In this document: positions 49,701 to 59,640 of the stretch, piece by piece
Layout of the letters: every line of letters begins with the position of its first letter
Position numbering within the stretch: the stretch's first letter is position 1
Origin: Desmodesmus armatus
Taxonomy: Eukaryota; Chlorophyta; Chlorophyceae; Sphaeropleales; Scenedesmaceae
NCBI GenBank assembly: GCA_007449985.2
Contig: VIIQ02000029.1
Location: 212,001-276,000 of the forward strand
DNA: 64,000 bases
Direction of reading: 5' to 3'
Notes under the pieces: generated by a model
Database searches by the model: none
Told to the model about the DNA's origin: nothing
Seen by the model: the letters and a program-made list of their open reading frames with translations, nothing else
Translations under genes and position numbers: made by a program

Positions 49701-50512
49701 TGCTGGCTGCGCGATGGTGGACAAAGTTGTCTGATGCTCGTGACGATCAGCCGAGATCCCTGGCGGGGTGTGTGTGGCGTGAGGATGTAGCGCTTGCACT
49801 TGCAGGTTGTCGGGAGTGTTGGTCCTCTTGTTTCCTGCAAACTATGTGCTCGTTGCAGTTGCTTGCTGGTGACTGGCGGCAGCAGTCGCTTGACTGGGTG
49901 ATGCAACAGAGGTGGGAGGAGTCTGCAGTGCAGGCCGCGCTGGCTGCCCTATTCAGGGCCCGGTGGCGAGGTCTCACCCAAGGTGACCCGCGTTCCGCCC
50001 CTTCTATCGGCATTCACAAGCTTACACATCATGCATGGGTCTACCCGCTAGATCCTGGCTTCAATCCCTTCTCAAGGGACGATGCGCCTCCGCATATCAA
50101 GTTGTGCCTGCCCTTTGATGTAGCGCGTAACCTTGCCCAGTTGCGTATTGGTTCAGCCCACCTTGAAATAGAACAGGGACGTAAGCGAAGGGTCTCTGTG
50201 CCCCGTGCTGACCGCCTGTGTCGAGTGTGTTGTGGAGAGGATGCTACCCTGGCCCACCGCCAAGCTGTACTGGCAAGGACAAGAACTAGTCGTAATGTGG
50301 AAGACTTGAAGCACTTCCTGTTGGAGTGCCCTGTTTACGATGATTTGCGCGCCGCTTGCCCGGCCTTCCCCCTGTCTGATGCTGTGGTACTGGACGACCC
50401 TGAATGTGTGCGATCAGTGTTTCAACATGGAGAGCAGTCTGCGTTGGCATACACTCTGTACAAGATGAAAGTGCGCCGGGCGCGCCTTCTTGGGCTGACT
50501 TTGGGCATCTGA
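46745..50512 (+). CDS. LINE ORF2: endonuclease-reverse transcriptase
   Basis: 1,255 codons open. An endonuclease/exonuclease/phosphatase domain occupies about residues 10-300: start IQLLVQNVGG, catalytic-type FVETML, LVLGDLNVRLG and SKDHCGL. The reverse transcriptase covers about 590-870: VPVPKS, YRGISVSHVFSRLLE, FVDFKKAFDTVRRDLL, GTKQGSELSPLLFGL and the active-site YADD in MYADDVGLLS (about 795). A C-terminal motif CRVCC...LKHFLLECPVY (about 1158-1198) is the Cys/His finger common in LINEs. The first in-frame ATG is at 46805 (residue 21), yet conserved endonuclease residues precede it. Translation may therefore enter from ORF1 by reinitiation or frameshifting at the TATTGACC overlap. Confidence 0.88.
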   Translation: MTSPDAQATDIQLLVQNVGGMAAARIPSAVEQHLDCDVYGFVETMLTSDTVGDVEGLLPGYDVYHCVRPRPARGRPHGGVTVYVRRDSPISLGAGLRVASDPAAGIVWLVVPAFRFTVAVCYFSPPGSAVYASGVVDPDPLAALFAGLREAEARGDKHLVLGDLNVRLGTLSCDVPSNMAVPPGLSDPSVLPTIHHLRCVPPQRSSMDLSVPNRSRAVEFLGGLFAVSSVVLNGRAPGDQDGEFTCVSNPLSAGSVGASVVDLACASTSLYGLVESFRVLPFKPSASKDHCGLYVSITDLPRRCYEVPRRGRRGRVYRPTPGSGYTGALLRREGFFHTMLQAWQSGDVPVEDALQQFTEQLMLCAGGDRSVQDRGVQPTGRDQPWYDAECRRLSRELDVAWGAWHESRGMVYGAHNGCPAARQALEAARREYKRCCKRKKREHEMRVQVDMLETYFGHTQKDYWRAFFGGQPPQTPLTDVAAWTGYFRDLLGRVPEPQSLGAEEVALKHQLYAAAPRGAPAAMAALNEPVSYAEVQQCMALPTGKAPDSQGLTGELLRLACAPVREGGSGGDAAPASPVVVECAQWLLQAMLSCACVPEVMRTSKLVPVPKSLSPAALAVRDQYRGISVSHVFSRLLERLMNQRFERLASLLSLRAPTQCGFRPGYGTLDALFTLNHLISVARHQRRRLYVVFVDFKKAFDTVRRDLLLERCRELGVHGPFMDMLISMYDRVCCQVAVNGELGEVFTTASGTKQGSELSPLLFGLFIELLHYMFRHKLPGAGPVLSGLHVPDVMYADDVGLLSFEQGELQELVDVLSVFCHLFGMEVNLAPHKTCAVCFRQRGMKVPAGFRLVYRGREIARQSEYVYLGVRVHETRGLLGASDALAVSGSKAMHAMLTRCRRSCLTQFDIKCRMFDILVEPVLSYASHIWGPAIFAKRLQNTPYDTQAEKVHTSFLRITTGSIKGIATDVVYRDMHRRPIMYHWVVLAARWWTKLSDARDDQPRSLAGCVWREDVALALAGCRECWSSCFLQTMCSLQLLAGDWRQQSLDWVMQQRWEESAVQAALAALFRARWRGLTQGDPRSAPSIGIHKLTHHAWVYPLDPGFNPFSRDDAPPHIKLCLPFDVARNLAQLRIGSAHLEIEQGRKRRVSVPRADRLCRVCCGEDATLAHRQAVLARTRTSRNVEDLKHFLLECPVYDDLRAACPAFPLSDAVVLDDPECVRSVFQHGEQSALAYTLYKMKVRRARLLGLTLGI

Positions 50513-51420
50513 CCTGACAAGGGGTATTTCTTGGTGCTGCTGCATGCTGGATCCTAGCTGTTTGCTTCCCACTTCTGTACAAGGTTGTCGTGTTGCCTCA
50601 GGATGTCAATGAAGTCTCCTTTGCTGTCTTGCTTTGAATCAGGCTACTATCTGGTGTAGGTGGTGCAAACCACTGACGGGGATCGGGGTTTTTCCCCACC
50701 TTAGTGTTTCAACCGGTTCAACCCTGGCAGGCAATGCCATTGATGTGTGGCGAATGTGTCTGCGTGTAACATTTTCTTCCCCATATGTAACTTTGGTGTA
50801 GACTGTATGTGTCTGTTGACCTGAGGTGTTGTGCGAAGCAGGCAGCTTGAAGGTCCACGTCGGCATGCCACTCGTGTTGCAAGTGCCGCCCACTGAGGAC
50901 TGCACATGTAGAACAGGCCCCATTGAACAGCCGAGCATAAGTCACCTGTGTGTAAAATGGGCAATCGCAAGATGACGCACTCAGGGGAGTCATATTGGCA
51001 TGGTCCTTCGTAGTGAGACGAATACAAGTTAAAGATTTGGGAGAATTCGGGCCAGTTTGAGCCAGGGGTACTGTACATGGAATTTCAAACGCTACCCAAA
51101 CTGCAATGCATGAACATGGACATGTCCACATACCGGACTCTTATCCGTTGCGGCTTACAAGATGTAAAATGTGGAATAGCGACATACTCTTTATCAGCTC
51201 GACTAGCCTGCCACCTTGTTTCATCTGGAGCGTTTGGTTGATCTAGTCCAGATCTGACTGCTTGGTCCATTCATCCGGGCCCTTGGCACCTGCAATTCCT
51301 GACAGGTGTGCGTAATCAGTGTTCGAATGTCAGTATGTGTGCTCTTGGTCGTGCCAGCTGAACACTGAGGTGCTGCTGTGTTGCTTGTGCTGTGACGTGA
51401 ACAGAAGAGGACCTCCAGCC
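50513..51420. other. LINE 3' flank and promoter of first F-box/LRR gene
   Basis: It contains the LINE 3' UTR, a SINE-like repeat (separate entry) and the upstream region of the first F-box gene. No supported coding. The bases just before the ATG at 51421 (CCTCCAGCCATG) match the start context of the other two paralogues (CCTCCCAGCCATG). Confidence 0.5.
50648..50784 (+). mobile_element. SINE-like repeat, copy C (behind the LINE)
   Basis: Best-preserved copy: box A-like TGGTGTAGGTGG at 50652, box B GGTTCAACCC at 50715, then GGCAATGCCATTGATGTGTGG and GTAACATTTTCTTCCCC. The spacing of the two boxes (about 60 bases) and the short length fit a tRNA-derived SINE. It lies about 135 bases behind ORF2, so it may also be part of, or have borrowed, the LINE 3' end. 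Confidence 0.7.
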
Positions 51421-54051
51421 ATGCCGCCACCAGCAGGCATCCCATACGATGTGCTGGTGCACTTCCTGCAGCATGTGCCGCTCACAGAGCGCATGAGTAC
51501 CTGCTCACTGGTGCAGCAGGCTTGGAGGGAAGCAGCTGCAGCAGCTACCACCAGCATCGCCATAACAGGCATGTCAGCTGCCGCCGCCACAGCTATAGTC
51601 CGCCAGCTGGCCATCGACAGCACCAGCTGGGCGCAGCACATCACCAGCATCAGCTTGGGACAGCATTCAGATCTGGTGGAGGCCTTGGAGCTGGTTCTGC
51701 CGCAGCTGGCCTGTCCTAAGCTGCTGCAGCTGCACCTGTCAGGCTTCATCCTGACCCCAACAGCACACATCAGCATTGCGGACAGTGGGGGTGCGGCAGA
51801 CGATAGGACTGCAGGAAGCAGCGGTGTGAACAGCGGGCTGCGGACATCGGTGCAGCAGGCCGCATGGGCCTTGTGTGCGACTGCCCACTGCTGCAGGAGC
51901 TGTCCCTCACAAGCTGCTGGGTGGAGCTAGCCGAAGGGCGATCCTCACGGTCACGGGTTAGAAATGCCCTGTCCATGTTGACATCCCTCACAGCCCTCAC
52001 TCGCCTCCACATGGGGGCCGATGTGTATGTGACAGCGGGTGGGGACGATGGCCTTTGGGCCCCCAAGCTTGGTCCACTGTCAGCGCTCACAGGCTTGCAG
52101 GAGCTGAGCCTGAAGGAGCCCAAGAAGCGGCAGGTGCAGGGGCTCTTCAGCCGCATCCAGGGCAAGCAGCTGTTGCCTTCGCTCACCAAGCTGTCTATCT
52201 TGACAAATCCGTCAAGCCGTCCGACCTACATGAAGTACAGTATCAGCGCAACCCCAGGGCTGTACGGGCTGTCCAGCTTGCGCTGCCTGGACCTGAAGGG
52301 TGCGTATGTTGACTCTGTGCAGCAGCTCTCTGCACTGTCACACCTGGAGTCCCTGACACTGCACAGGGCGACCACCCTCAGGAACCAGCACCCGAACTTT
52401 CAGCCTGACAGCGACAGCGACAGCGAAGGTTACGATTCGTACTACGACACGTACAACGAGCATTCTTCAGTAGGAGACACAGGGCAGCTGCTGCAGCTGT
52501 TGCCGCAGCTGCCCAAGCTCACGCACCTGGACCTGTTTGGCCTAGCTAACACAACAGCAGCAGTACCCCAGTGGACCTGCATTGGGCGCTGCACAGGCCT
52601 GCAGGTGCTGCGGCTGCAGAACCTGTTCATGCACAAGGACAGCTGGCCGCTGCTGTTTGCAGGCGCGCAGCTCAGCAAACTGCGAGAGCTGCGGCTCATC
52701 ATCTATCCCCCAGAAGAATCTGTGCCCATGCCACCGCGGGTTGTGCAGCAGATGGTGGATGCTTGCCCCAGCCTTGAGGTGCTGCAACTGGGCGGCGACG
52801 GCCTTCTGTCAACCCCTGGCAGAAACGTCATGCCTGAAGTACAGGAGGCCCTACCCGTGTCTCTCGCCCCGCTGACGCAGCTACAGCACCTAACCAGCTT
52901 GCGGGTGCAGTCTGCGCGCACACAGGTGTGTTTGTGTGTCCTTTACTTTGGCGATATTGCTTGCTTGCTGCTACTGTGCAGCCTCTTCCTGCTCTGCTGT
53001 TTTTGGTTGATGCAGAATGTTGGATGTTGATGTAGAGTGAGCGCATAACTGTCATGACGCCAATGAGTTCACAACTGTACGACACAACTCAGCATGGCAG
53101 CAAGCTTTGATGCAAACATCACTTTTGGCGGCTTGTCGTAATTATTCCTCCCTCATTCCGTGTGCTTGCAGGCTTTCTCAGGTCTGTGGCGGCTGCGTCG
53201 GCTGCGCCAGCTAGTCGTTAGTGGCAGGGTGACTGACCTTACCCTGGTGCAGCTGTCAGCACTGACCAACCTCACCTCATTCAGGAGGCTCAAGCACCAC
53301 GAGGCTGAAATTGAAACCTGGGATGACTCTGCGCAACACTTGGCCCTCAGCCACTCCCAGGTGTGTGGGGGTGTGTGGGTGGGGGCATTGGGTAGCTTTG
53401 GGTGTGTGCGCAAGTTGGTCAGCGATGGGCCCAGGCATAGTAAGTGCCACGGCTGGCAGGCTTACCGTAGTATGGTGGCAGAGGTGTGCTGTAAGGTCGC
53501 ATGTGACTAGCTTGCTCTCCAGCAAGACTTGCCATGTAACGAGCTTGAAGTAGTGCAACAGCAGCGGCTACCGTACTGCTGCCTCCATAACACAAACACG
53601 TGAGCGTCCACTCCTTCTGCTGCTGAAATGCTGCACACTACATCATGTCTCTCATACGCACCAGTGCTCAAGGTCCACAGGATTAGGTGCACTTGTATGC
53701 GGTTGTTCTGTTGGCGTACCGCATGTTTCTGCACCTGTGAAACACCCAGCTGCTGCAGACCTCAGCCACCCTTACTACGTCACATCAATGGCATGTATTG
53801 CTCTGTTGCTGTGTGTTATTGTGCAGGCCGCACCTGTCTGGCAGCAGATCCTTGACCACTGCCAGCAGAGCGCCTGGTGTGAAGCAGTGTTCCAGCACGG
53901 CCAGGGGCTGCAGGCACAGGTAGCAGCACAACAGCAGCAGCTGGAGGGGCAGCAGCGGCAGCTGGAGGCGAAGGAGCAGCAGCTGGCGGAGCAGGCAGCT
54001 GAGCTAGCTGCGCTGAAAGCTTACCTGGCAAAGCAGCAACTGCCGGTGTAG
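51421..54051 (+). CDS. F-box/leucine-rich-repeat protein, paralogue 1 (one frameshift)
   Basis: Model: 51421-52925, 53172-53360, 53827-54051; about 639 residues if one base is missing near 51835. Residues 6-45 form an F-box (GIPYDVLVHFLQHVPLTERM, then SLVQQAWREAA). At least ten leucine-rich repeats follow, for example LLQELSLTSCWVEL, LTGLQELSLKEP, LSSLRCLDLKGAYV, CTGLQVLRLQNLFM and CPSLEVLQLGGDGL. An acidic Asp/Ser spacer (DSDSDSEGYDSYYDTYNE) sits in the middle. Exon 3 codes a C-terminal coiled coil (LEAKEQQLAEQAAELAALKA). Such proteins usually act as substrate receptors of SCF ubiquitin ligases, with the F-box binding Skp1; that role is inferred. Exon structure is shared with paralogue 2. 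Confidence 0.8.
51835..51837 (+). other. Apparent one-base deletion (frameshift) in paralogue 1
   Basis: The F-box frame reads through to 51930, but the homology to paralogue 2 (MGL.C.CPLLQELSLT) continues one frame over. The switch must lie between about 51806 and 51890. Here the sequence has AGCGGGCTGCGGAC where the third paralogue has AGCGGGGCTGCAGAC; four G would restore the frame. Sequencing error or recent mutation. Confidence 0.7.
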
Positions 54052-55279
54052 TACGGGACATGCGACTGGCAGCAGCTGGCAGCAATCTAGCGCTGCCAGC
54101 AAGTTTTCATAGCATCGCATGTTTGGGGGTGTTGGCCTTGTTTGATACACATGTGATGCATGGCATCCAGCATGAGGCGTGCCGGGCAGGGCTGCCTGAA
54201 GTCATCCGTGTAAGGCACATTGCATCTGCATGTTTCTCTGTCCAATCACGCATTCCCAGGGCACAGTAACCTCACACGTTGCTGTGTAAGTGCAGTTGCA
54301 TTTCAGCCGCCATGGTTGCCCCATGTGCCACATGGGCCCCAACAGCATTACAGTTACAGTTACAGTTACAGGTAGAGTAATTGGCTCAGCAAAAGCTGAG
54401 CAGCCCACACGGGAGACAGAGGCTCGTCGGGGAAAATTACAACAGTGGGCAAAATGCAGACACTGTGGCATGTTGCTGTTGTCCCTCAGTCTGTGTTGGT
54501 TTGAGCCTTTTTGTTGTGAATGGCAGACGTGTACCTGGTATCAGCAATCGGGCACGCAGTCAATGTCGTGCTGCACCTTGTTATGTGCAAGTTTGGACCG
54601 TCTTGGTGCGTGCGGCACGTGGCGCGTGTAGAATGTAGAGGCATTGCAGCTGCATGCGTGGACCAACTCTTGCATTAGGTGATTTTCATATACATGTCTC
54701 CCTGGTGGTCAACGTTGGCGTGCTGGTACTCTTGATTACTATCTCGCTTTATTGAAATGATGCTCTGGCACATGTACATGTACAGCACTCCAGGCTGTTC
54801 AAAGTCCTGAAAAAGACTGAGATTAGACTGAGCTTGTGGTGAACGTCAGGGTTCGGTGTACACAATTCAGCAACGTGCAAGGAGAAAGCTGCAAGCGAGT
54901 CGTTTGCAGAGAGCACCATCACGTGCCCCAGCCTTGACCTCCCCAGGTTTGACTCTAGAAGATCTTCTGACTTAGTCAAAATGTAGTGCCCTCACTCCGG
55001 TCTCACACTGAGCTCATTCTAGTATCAAGATCACGACCGACGGCATCAGATGCAAAATATTACGTTCGACGTTGCCACAGTTGTGTCCCTTCACTCGTGA
55101 GCCACCGTGCAGATCAGATCTAGTTCTGTTTGAAATTGACGCATTGTCGCTGGCCAGGGGTCTCTGCGTTTCTTTTCGATCTCTTTCATCAGATTGGTTT
55201 TTCAAATTATCTTCTGTACATAAGCTTTGTGCCACCTGGGGTCTGGCCATAGTCAGTAGCAGCAGAGGCCCTCCCAGCC
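54052..55279. other. Intergenic region between F-box paralogues 1 and 2
   Basis: No supported gene. A (GTTACA)n/(ACAGTT)n microsatellite lies at about 54348-54372. Candidate TGTAA signals occur at 54209 and near 54287. The right end is the promoter/5' UTR of paralogue 2. Confidence 0.5.
54209..54213 (+). terminator. Candidate TGTAA poly(A) signal of F-box paralogue 1
   Basis: TGTAA about 160 bases after the stop codon at 54051. Confidence 0.4.
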
Positions 55280-57810
55280 ATGCAGTTGGCAGCAGGCATC
55301 CCTCACCACGTGCTGGTGCACATTCTGCAGCACGTGCCGCTCACAGAGCGCATGAGCAGCTGCTCTCTAGTGCAGCAAAGCTGGCGGGAAGCAGCGGCCG
55401 CAGCTACCACCAGCATCACCCTCACAGACATGGCACCTACTACTGCCTCAGCTATAGCCCGCCAGCTGGTCAGCAGCAGCACGATATGGACACGACACAT
55501 CACCAGCATCAGCTTGGAGCAGTATCAAGTTCCGCTGGGAAGCTTGAAGCTGGTGCTGCCGCAGCTGGCCTGTCCCAAGCTGCGGCAGCTGCACCTGTCA
55601 GGGTTTATCCTCACCGCAACAGGCACCACACACAGCAGCAGCAAAGACAACAGTTTTGCAGACAGCCGCGCTGCTGACAGCTGCAGTGCAGGGGACAGCC
55701 GGACTGCAGCAAGCAGGGGTGCGGAAGACGGGGCTGCAGCCATCGTGGGTGCCGACTGCGCTGCAGCAGGCAGCATGGGCCTGCTGTGCGGCTGTCCACT
55801 GCTGCAGGAGCTGTCCCTTACACGCGGCTGGGTGGAGCTGTCTGACGACATCCCCACACATCCAGCGGTGACGGATGCGCTGTCCCTCTTGACAGCATTC
55901 ACGGCTCTCACACGCCTCCACCTTTACGTAACAGAGCGTGGGTCCGGCACCCATTCGGGCCCCAACCTTGGGCCACTGTTAGCCCTCACAGGCTTGCAGG
56001 AGCTGAGCCTGGAGGAGCCCAACCAGGAACAGCTGCAGGGACTCTTCAGCTACAGCACTCTGCAGCGGCGGCAGCAGCAGCAGAACATGCAGCTGCTGCC
56101 TTCGCTCAGCAAGTTGTCCATTGTGATAAGTGTCCTTGTCAACAAGTACAGCCCAGACGCAACCCCAGGGCTGTACGAGCTGTCCAGCTTGCGCGTCCTG
56201 GACCTGAAGGGTGCAGAGGTGGAAGCTGTGCAGCAGCTCTCTGCACTGTCACACCTGGAGTCCCTGACGCTGCACAATGCGAGCAGCCTCAGGGATGGAC
56301 ACGGTGACCCCGACCCTGACGGTGACAGCGATGGTTATGACGAGCACTTCACTCCAGCACTTGAATATTCAGTTGTAGCAGAAGACACAGGGGAGCTGCT
56401 GCAGCTGCTGCCGCAGCTGGGCAGACTCACCCACCTGGACCTGTTTGGCCTAGGTGGCTCGAAAACAGCAGTGCCTCAGTGGACGTGTCTGGGGCGCTGC
56501 ACAGGCTTGCAGGTGCTGCGGCTGCAGAACCTGTTCATGCACAAGGACAGCTGGCCGCTGCTGTTTAGCGGCGCGCAGCTCAGCAGACTGCGAGAGCTGC
56601 GGCTCATTATCTATTCAGTCTTGGTCTACGGGGAAGACAACTATGTGCCTATGCCGCCCCAGGCTGTGCAGCAGATGGTGGATGCCTGCCCCAATCTTGA
56701 GGTGCTGCAACTGGGTGGCGACAGCATCCTATCGAGCGACGACGACAACTGCTTGCCTGAAGTGCGGCAGTCCCCGCCTGTGTCTCTCGCCCCGCTGGGG
56801 CAGCTACATCGCTGACTAGCTTGCGAGTGTACTCCGAGCGCACACAGGTGTGTCCCTTCTTCAACGCTACTTGCTTGTTGCTGCTGTGCGGCCTCTTTCT
56901 GCCTACTGGTTTTGATTGCGGTGTTGTCAAATCAAATCAAAGATACACCTGTAGTTGTTGTGACTGATGATTGACCGATTGTGTCAGCATGGGAATGTGC
57001 TTTTGGCGCAATCACTCTTGGCAGCTTTGATTGACCTCCCTCCCTCATTGTCATGTGCTTGCAGGCTTTCTCGGACCTGTGGCGGCTGCGTCAGCTGCGC
57101 CACCTGATGGTTGGTGGCAGAGTGACTGACCTTGCGCTGGTGCAGCTGTCAGCGCTGACCAACCTCACCTCATTCATTAGGCTGGAGTTGGAGAACGATG
57201 AACGCGAGTATGAATGCTGGGACGACAGTGTGAAACACCTAGCCCTCAGCCACTCTCAGGTGCGCGAAGCTGTGAGGGCTGGGGAGCTGAACAGTGAGTC
57301 CTCAATGCAGTCCTCAATGCAGTACTACTGCACTAGTTGTGCTCACCACAACAGTTTACCTTGGGCCCAGCGCTGCTGTGTTTGGTGTTGCGCTAAGTAT
57401 GCGCTAAGTATGCGCAACCTGGCCCACGTGTCAAATGGTCAGCTTCTGTAGTTCACAAGTGATTGCCCGCTTGTGTCACACTTTCACGGTGTGGCTCGTA
57501 CCTCATGGGTGAGCTCGCATCAGCATCATAACGCGCCCTGTCTTTGCTGCATTTTCACCTGCAGGCCACACCTGTCTGGCAGCAGATCCTTGACCACTGC
57601 CAGCAGAAGGGCTGGTGTGAAGCAGTGTTTCAGCACGGCCAGGGGTTGCAAGCACAGGTGGCTGCACAGCAGCAGCAAATAGAGGAGCAGCAGCAGCAGC
57701 TGGAGGAGCAGAAGCGGCAGCTGACGCAAAAAGAGCAGCAGCTTGCAGAGCAGGCGGCTGAGCTAGCCGCCCTGAAAGCCTACCTGGCAACGCAGCAGCT
57801 GCCGGTGTAG
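55280..57810 (+). CDS. F-box/leucine-rich-repeat protein, paralogue 2 (one frameshift)
   Basis: Model: 55280-56847, 57065-57259, 57565-57810; about 669 residues if one base is missing near 56808. As found, exon 1 ends in a stop at 56813-56815 after 511 residues. The F-box (GIPHHVLVHILQHVPLTERM, SLVQQSWREAA) and the LRR series match paralogue 1 closely, including RLQNLFMHKDSWPLLF identical in both. The acidic spacer is longer and contains Asp/Gly. Exon 2 ends ...HLALSHSQ and exon 3 codes the same coiled coil (VWQQILDHCQQKGWCEAVF). The intron positions are identical to paralogue 1, so the pair arose by tandem duplication. Possible role as an SCF substrate receptor is inferred. Confidence 0.8.
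56806..56815 (+). other. One-base deletion producing a premature stop in paralogue 2
   Basis: Paralogue 1 reads CTACAGCACCTAACCAGC; here it is CTACATCGCTGACTAGC, one base shorter. The result is a TGA at 56813. After the shift the reading frame continues LTSLRV.SERTQ to a donor at the same place as in paralogue 1. Unlike the other two frameshifts it is not in a homopolymer, so a real inactivating mutation is quite possible. Confidence 0.65.
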
Positions 57811-58955
57811 TACAGGTTGAGCAGCTGGTAGTGGTTGGTGGCAGAGTGCCAGTGCTGTCAACAGGGGGAGTGCTGGCGGATGTTGATTTTGAAGCGATAG
57901 ATGCTATCGTAAGCACCATGCATCCAAGGTGGCAGGGTGGTCTGGGATTGTCTGCAAGGCACACCGTGTGCATTTTTCTTATTTCCTGCATGTTTTACCA
58001 TCCGCAAGGACTTCTTGCGGCTGCGCCTTTGCGGCGGCATCTCAGCACCAAATGTTTGCCTTCAAAGTATTCTTATGCCTTCTGTGTCTGTGCATATGCA
58101 TGCCTGCTTTTTGTCCGCCGGGCAGTGCACACTGTACTGTGCTCATCCTAGTGCAGCCCCAGCACGCTAGGCTGGTCGTCTTGTGCATCTGACACTGATA
58201 GCAGCCAGTGTCTGTCGTGCATCTGTGGCTGCACCCTTTCCTTGAAGTTGACGAGGGGTGTTGGGTTTCAGGAATTTTCACAACAGTACCTGCTGCGCAA
58301 CGGCAGCTGCAGTTGCCGTAGGACGGCCTGGTTGAATCAAAGCCTCGCCAGCATAGCAGCATGAATTCGCCAAGCAGTATCATGCTGGTACTACCAGCCT
58401 TCTAGTAGAAAGTTGCAGGTCGATGTAACCTCAACTGGTGTGGATGCAAACAAGTCGATGTGATTGTGCATTTCAGGTGAACTCTACAGATTCATCTATG
58501 GCGTCATTGACACAGCCAAGAGTTGTTCACTGGGCACCACCAGGCATACCCAAGCTTGCTCAAGGGTGACTCTTTTCCTTAGTAAACAGTGCGGAACCCT
58601 CTGTTGGGCATGTCCGCAGCACAGTAGTGCCCAGACATGTGCACAGCCCGGTCTTCCTCCAAGATCGGCTTTACTTCGAACAAGGACTTTCGAATCTAAA
58701 TGATCATAACTGGAATACATCTAGGGCTGGCCACTTCAGTTCACATACAAGCCCGGTCCGCTTAGATCTGCGGTGATCTGTCGCGGTGACGCAATCATCG
58801 TCACAGGCCAGATGGCTGTTGCAATGCGTGCTGTATTTCGAATACAATCGGTTCTGTATGTTTCATGCGTGTGCCATCTGTGCGCTGAAGTGCTGCCGCT
58901 GCTGCTACCTAGCAGTATATCTGTGGTCTGGCGCAACACAGGGCTCCTCCCAGCC
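57811..58955. other. Intergenic region between F-box paralogues 2 and 3
   Basis: No supported gene. It contains the 3' UTR of paralogue 2 with a TGTAA at 58424, and the upstream region of paralogue 3. Confidence 0.5.
58424..58428 (+). terminator. Candidate TGTAA poly(A) signal of F-box paralogue 2
   Basis: TGTAA about 615 bases after the stop at 57810. Confidence 0.3.
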
Positions 58956-59260
58956 ATGCCAGCAACAGCAAGCATACCCCATGACGTGCTGGTGCTTATA
59001 ATGCGATACCTGACGCTCACTGAGCGCATGAACAGCTGCTCTCTTGTGCAGCAGAGCTGGAGGGAAGCAGCTTCAGCAGCCACCACAAGCATCACCCTCA
59101 AGGGCATGACACCTGCCGCTGCCCGAGCCATATCCCGTCAGCTGACCAGTACTAGCACCAGCTGGAGGCAGCACATCACCAGTATCAGCTTAGAGCAGGG
59201 CTTGGTCTCACCCTTCAACCCACGTGTGGCCGTGCAGATGGTTCTGCCGCAGCTGGCTTG
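58956..59260 (+). pseudogene. F-box/LRR paralogue 3, 5' part (cut by element)
   Basis: Starts at ATG 58956 with the family start context CCTCCCAGCCATG. It codes an F-box (SIPHDVLVLIMRYLTLTERM, SLVQQSWREAA) and runs to MVLPQLA, where the first LRR of the family should begin. There the inserted element starts at 59261 and the frame ends 13 bases later at TGA 59271-59273. The missing continuation is found at 62750 onward, in frame if the element and one copy of CTTG are left out. Whether a shortened protein is made is unknown. Confidence 0.85.
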
Positions 59261-59278
59261 TGTAGTAGTTTGAGTTGT
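59261..59278 (+). repeat. Left terminal inverted repeat
   Basis: TGTAGTAGTTTGAGTTGT, directly after the left CTTG copy; pairs with 62728-62745. Confidence 0.75.
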
Positions 59279-59640
59279 GCTGTTGTGTCTTTCATGTCAC
59301 AGCCCTAAACCCCACAACAGCATCTGTGTGTGCATGTAGGCTGTGCCTGCATTGCAACATTGTCCGGTGTTTGGGATTAACACGGTCCAGCTCAGTCGAT
59401 AGACGTGGTCTCCTGAGTCTTCAGTCTCGAGTCGTTTCTGTGGTTGGTTTCAGTGAGAAGATCGTCAGGTGGCTGCTTCTCGCGTAGCGGTCAAGGACAG
59501 CGTCCCTTTCTTGCAATTTTGTACCCCTCACTTGTCAAACTATATGGTGGAGTCGGAGGGCATGCTGTCCTAGAGGCAGCACCCTAGCGGTCTCTCACTC
59601 CTAGCCCCTTCAGCTAGTCACTCCCAGACCCTCCTGCAGC

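Larger units (their letters stand above)
44805..50512 (+). mobile_element. Non-LTR retrotransposon (LINE), two intact ORFs
   Basis: ORF1 (44805-46748) and ORF2 (46745-50512) overlap by four bases on the same strand, with no introns. ORF2 carries an AP-type endonuclease, a reverse transcriptase and a C-terminal Cys/His motif. The coordinates cover the ORFs only; the 5' UTR probably begins upstream and the 3' end could not be fixed, as no target-site duplication was identified. Both ORFs are free of internal stops, so the copy looks young. The clade was not determined. Confidence 0.88.

Noticed and set aside
48521..49906. 461-codon open frame on the minus strand
   Set aside because: It is the exact shadow of the reverse transcriptase part of LINE ORF2.
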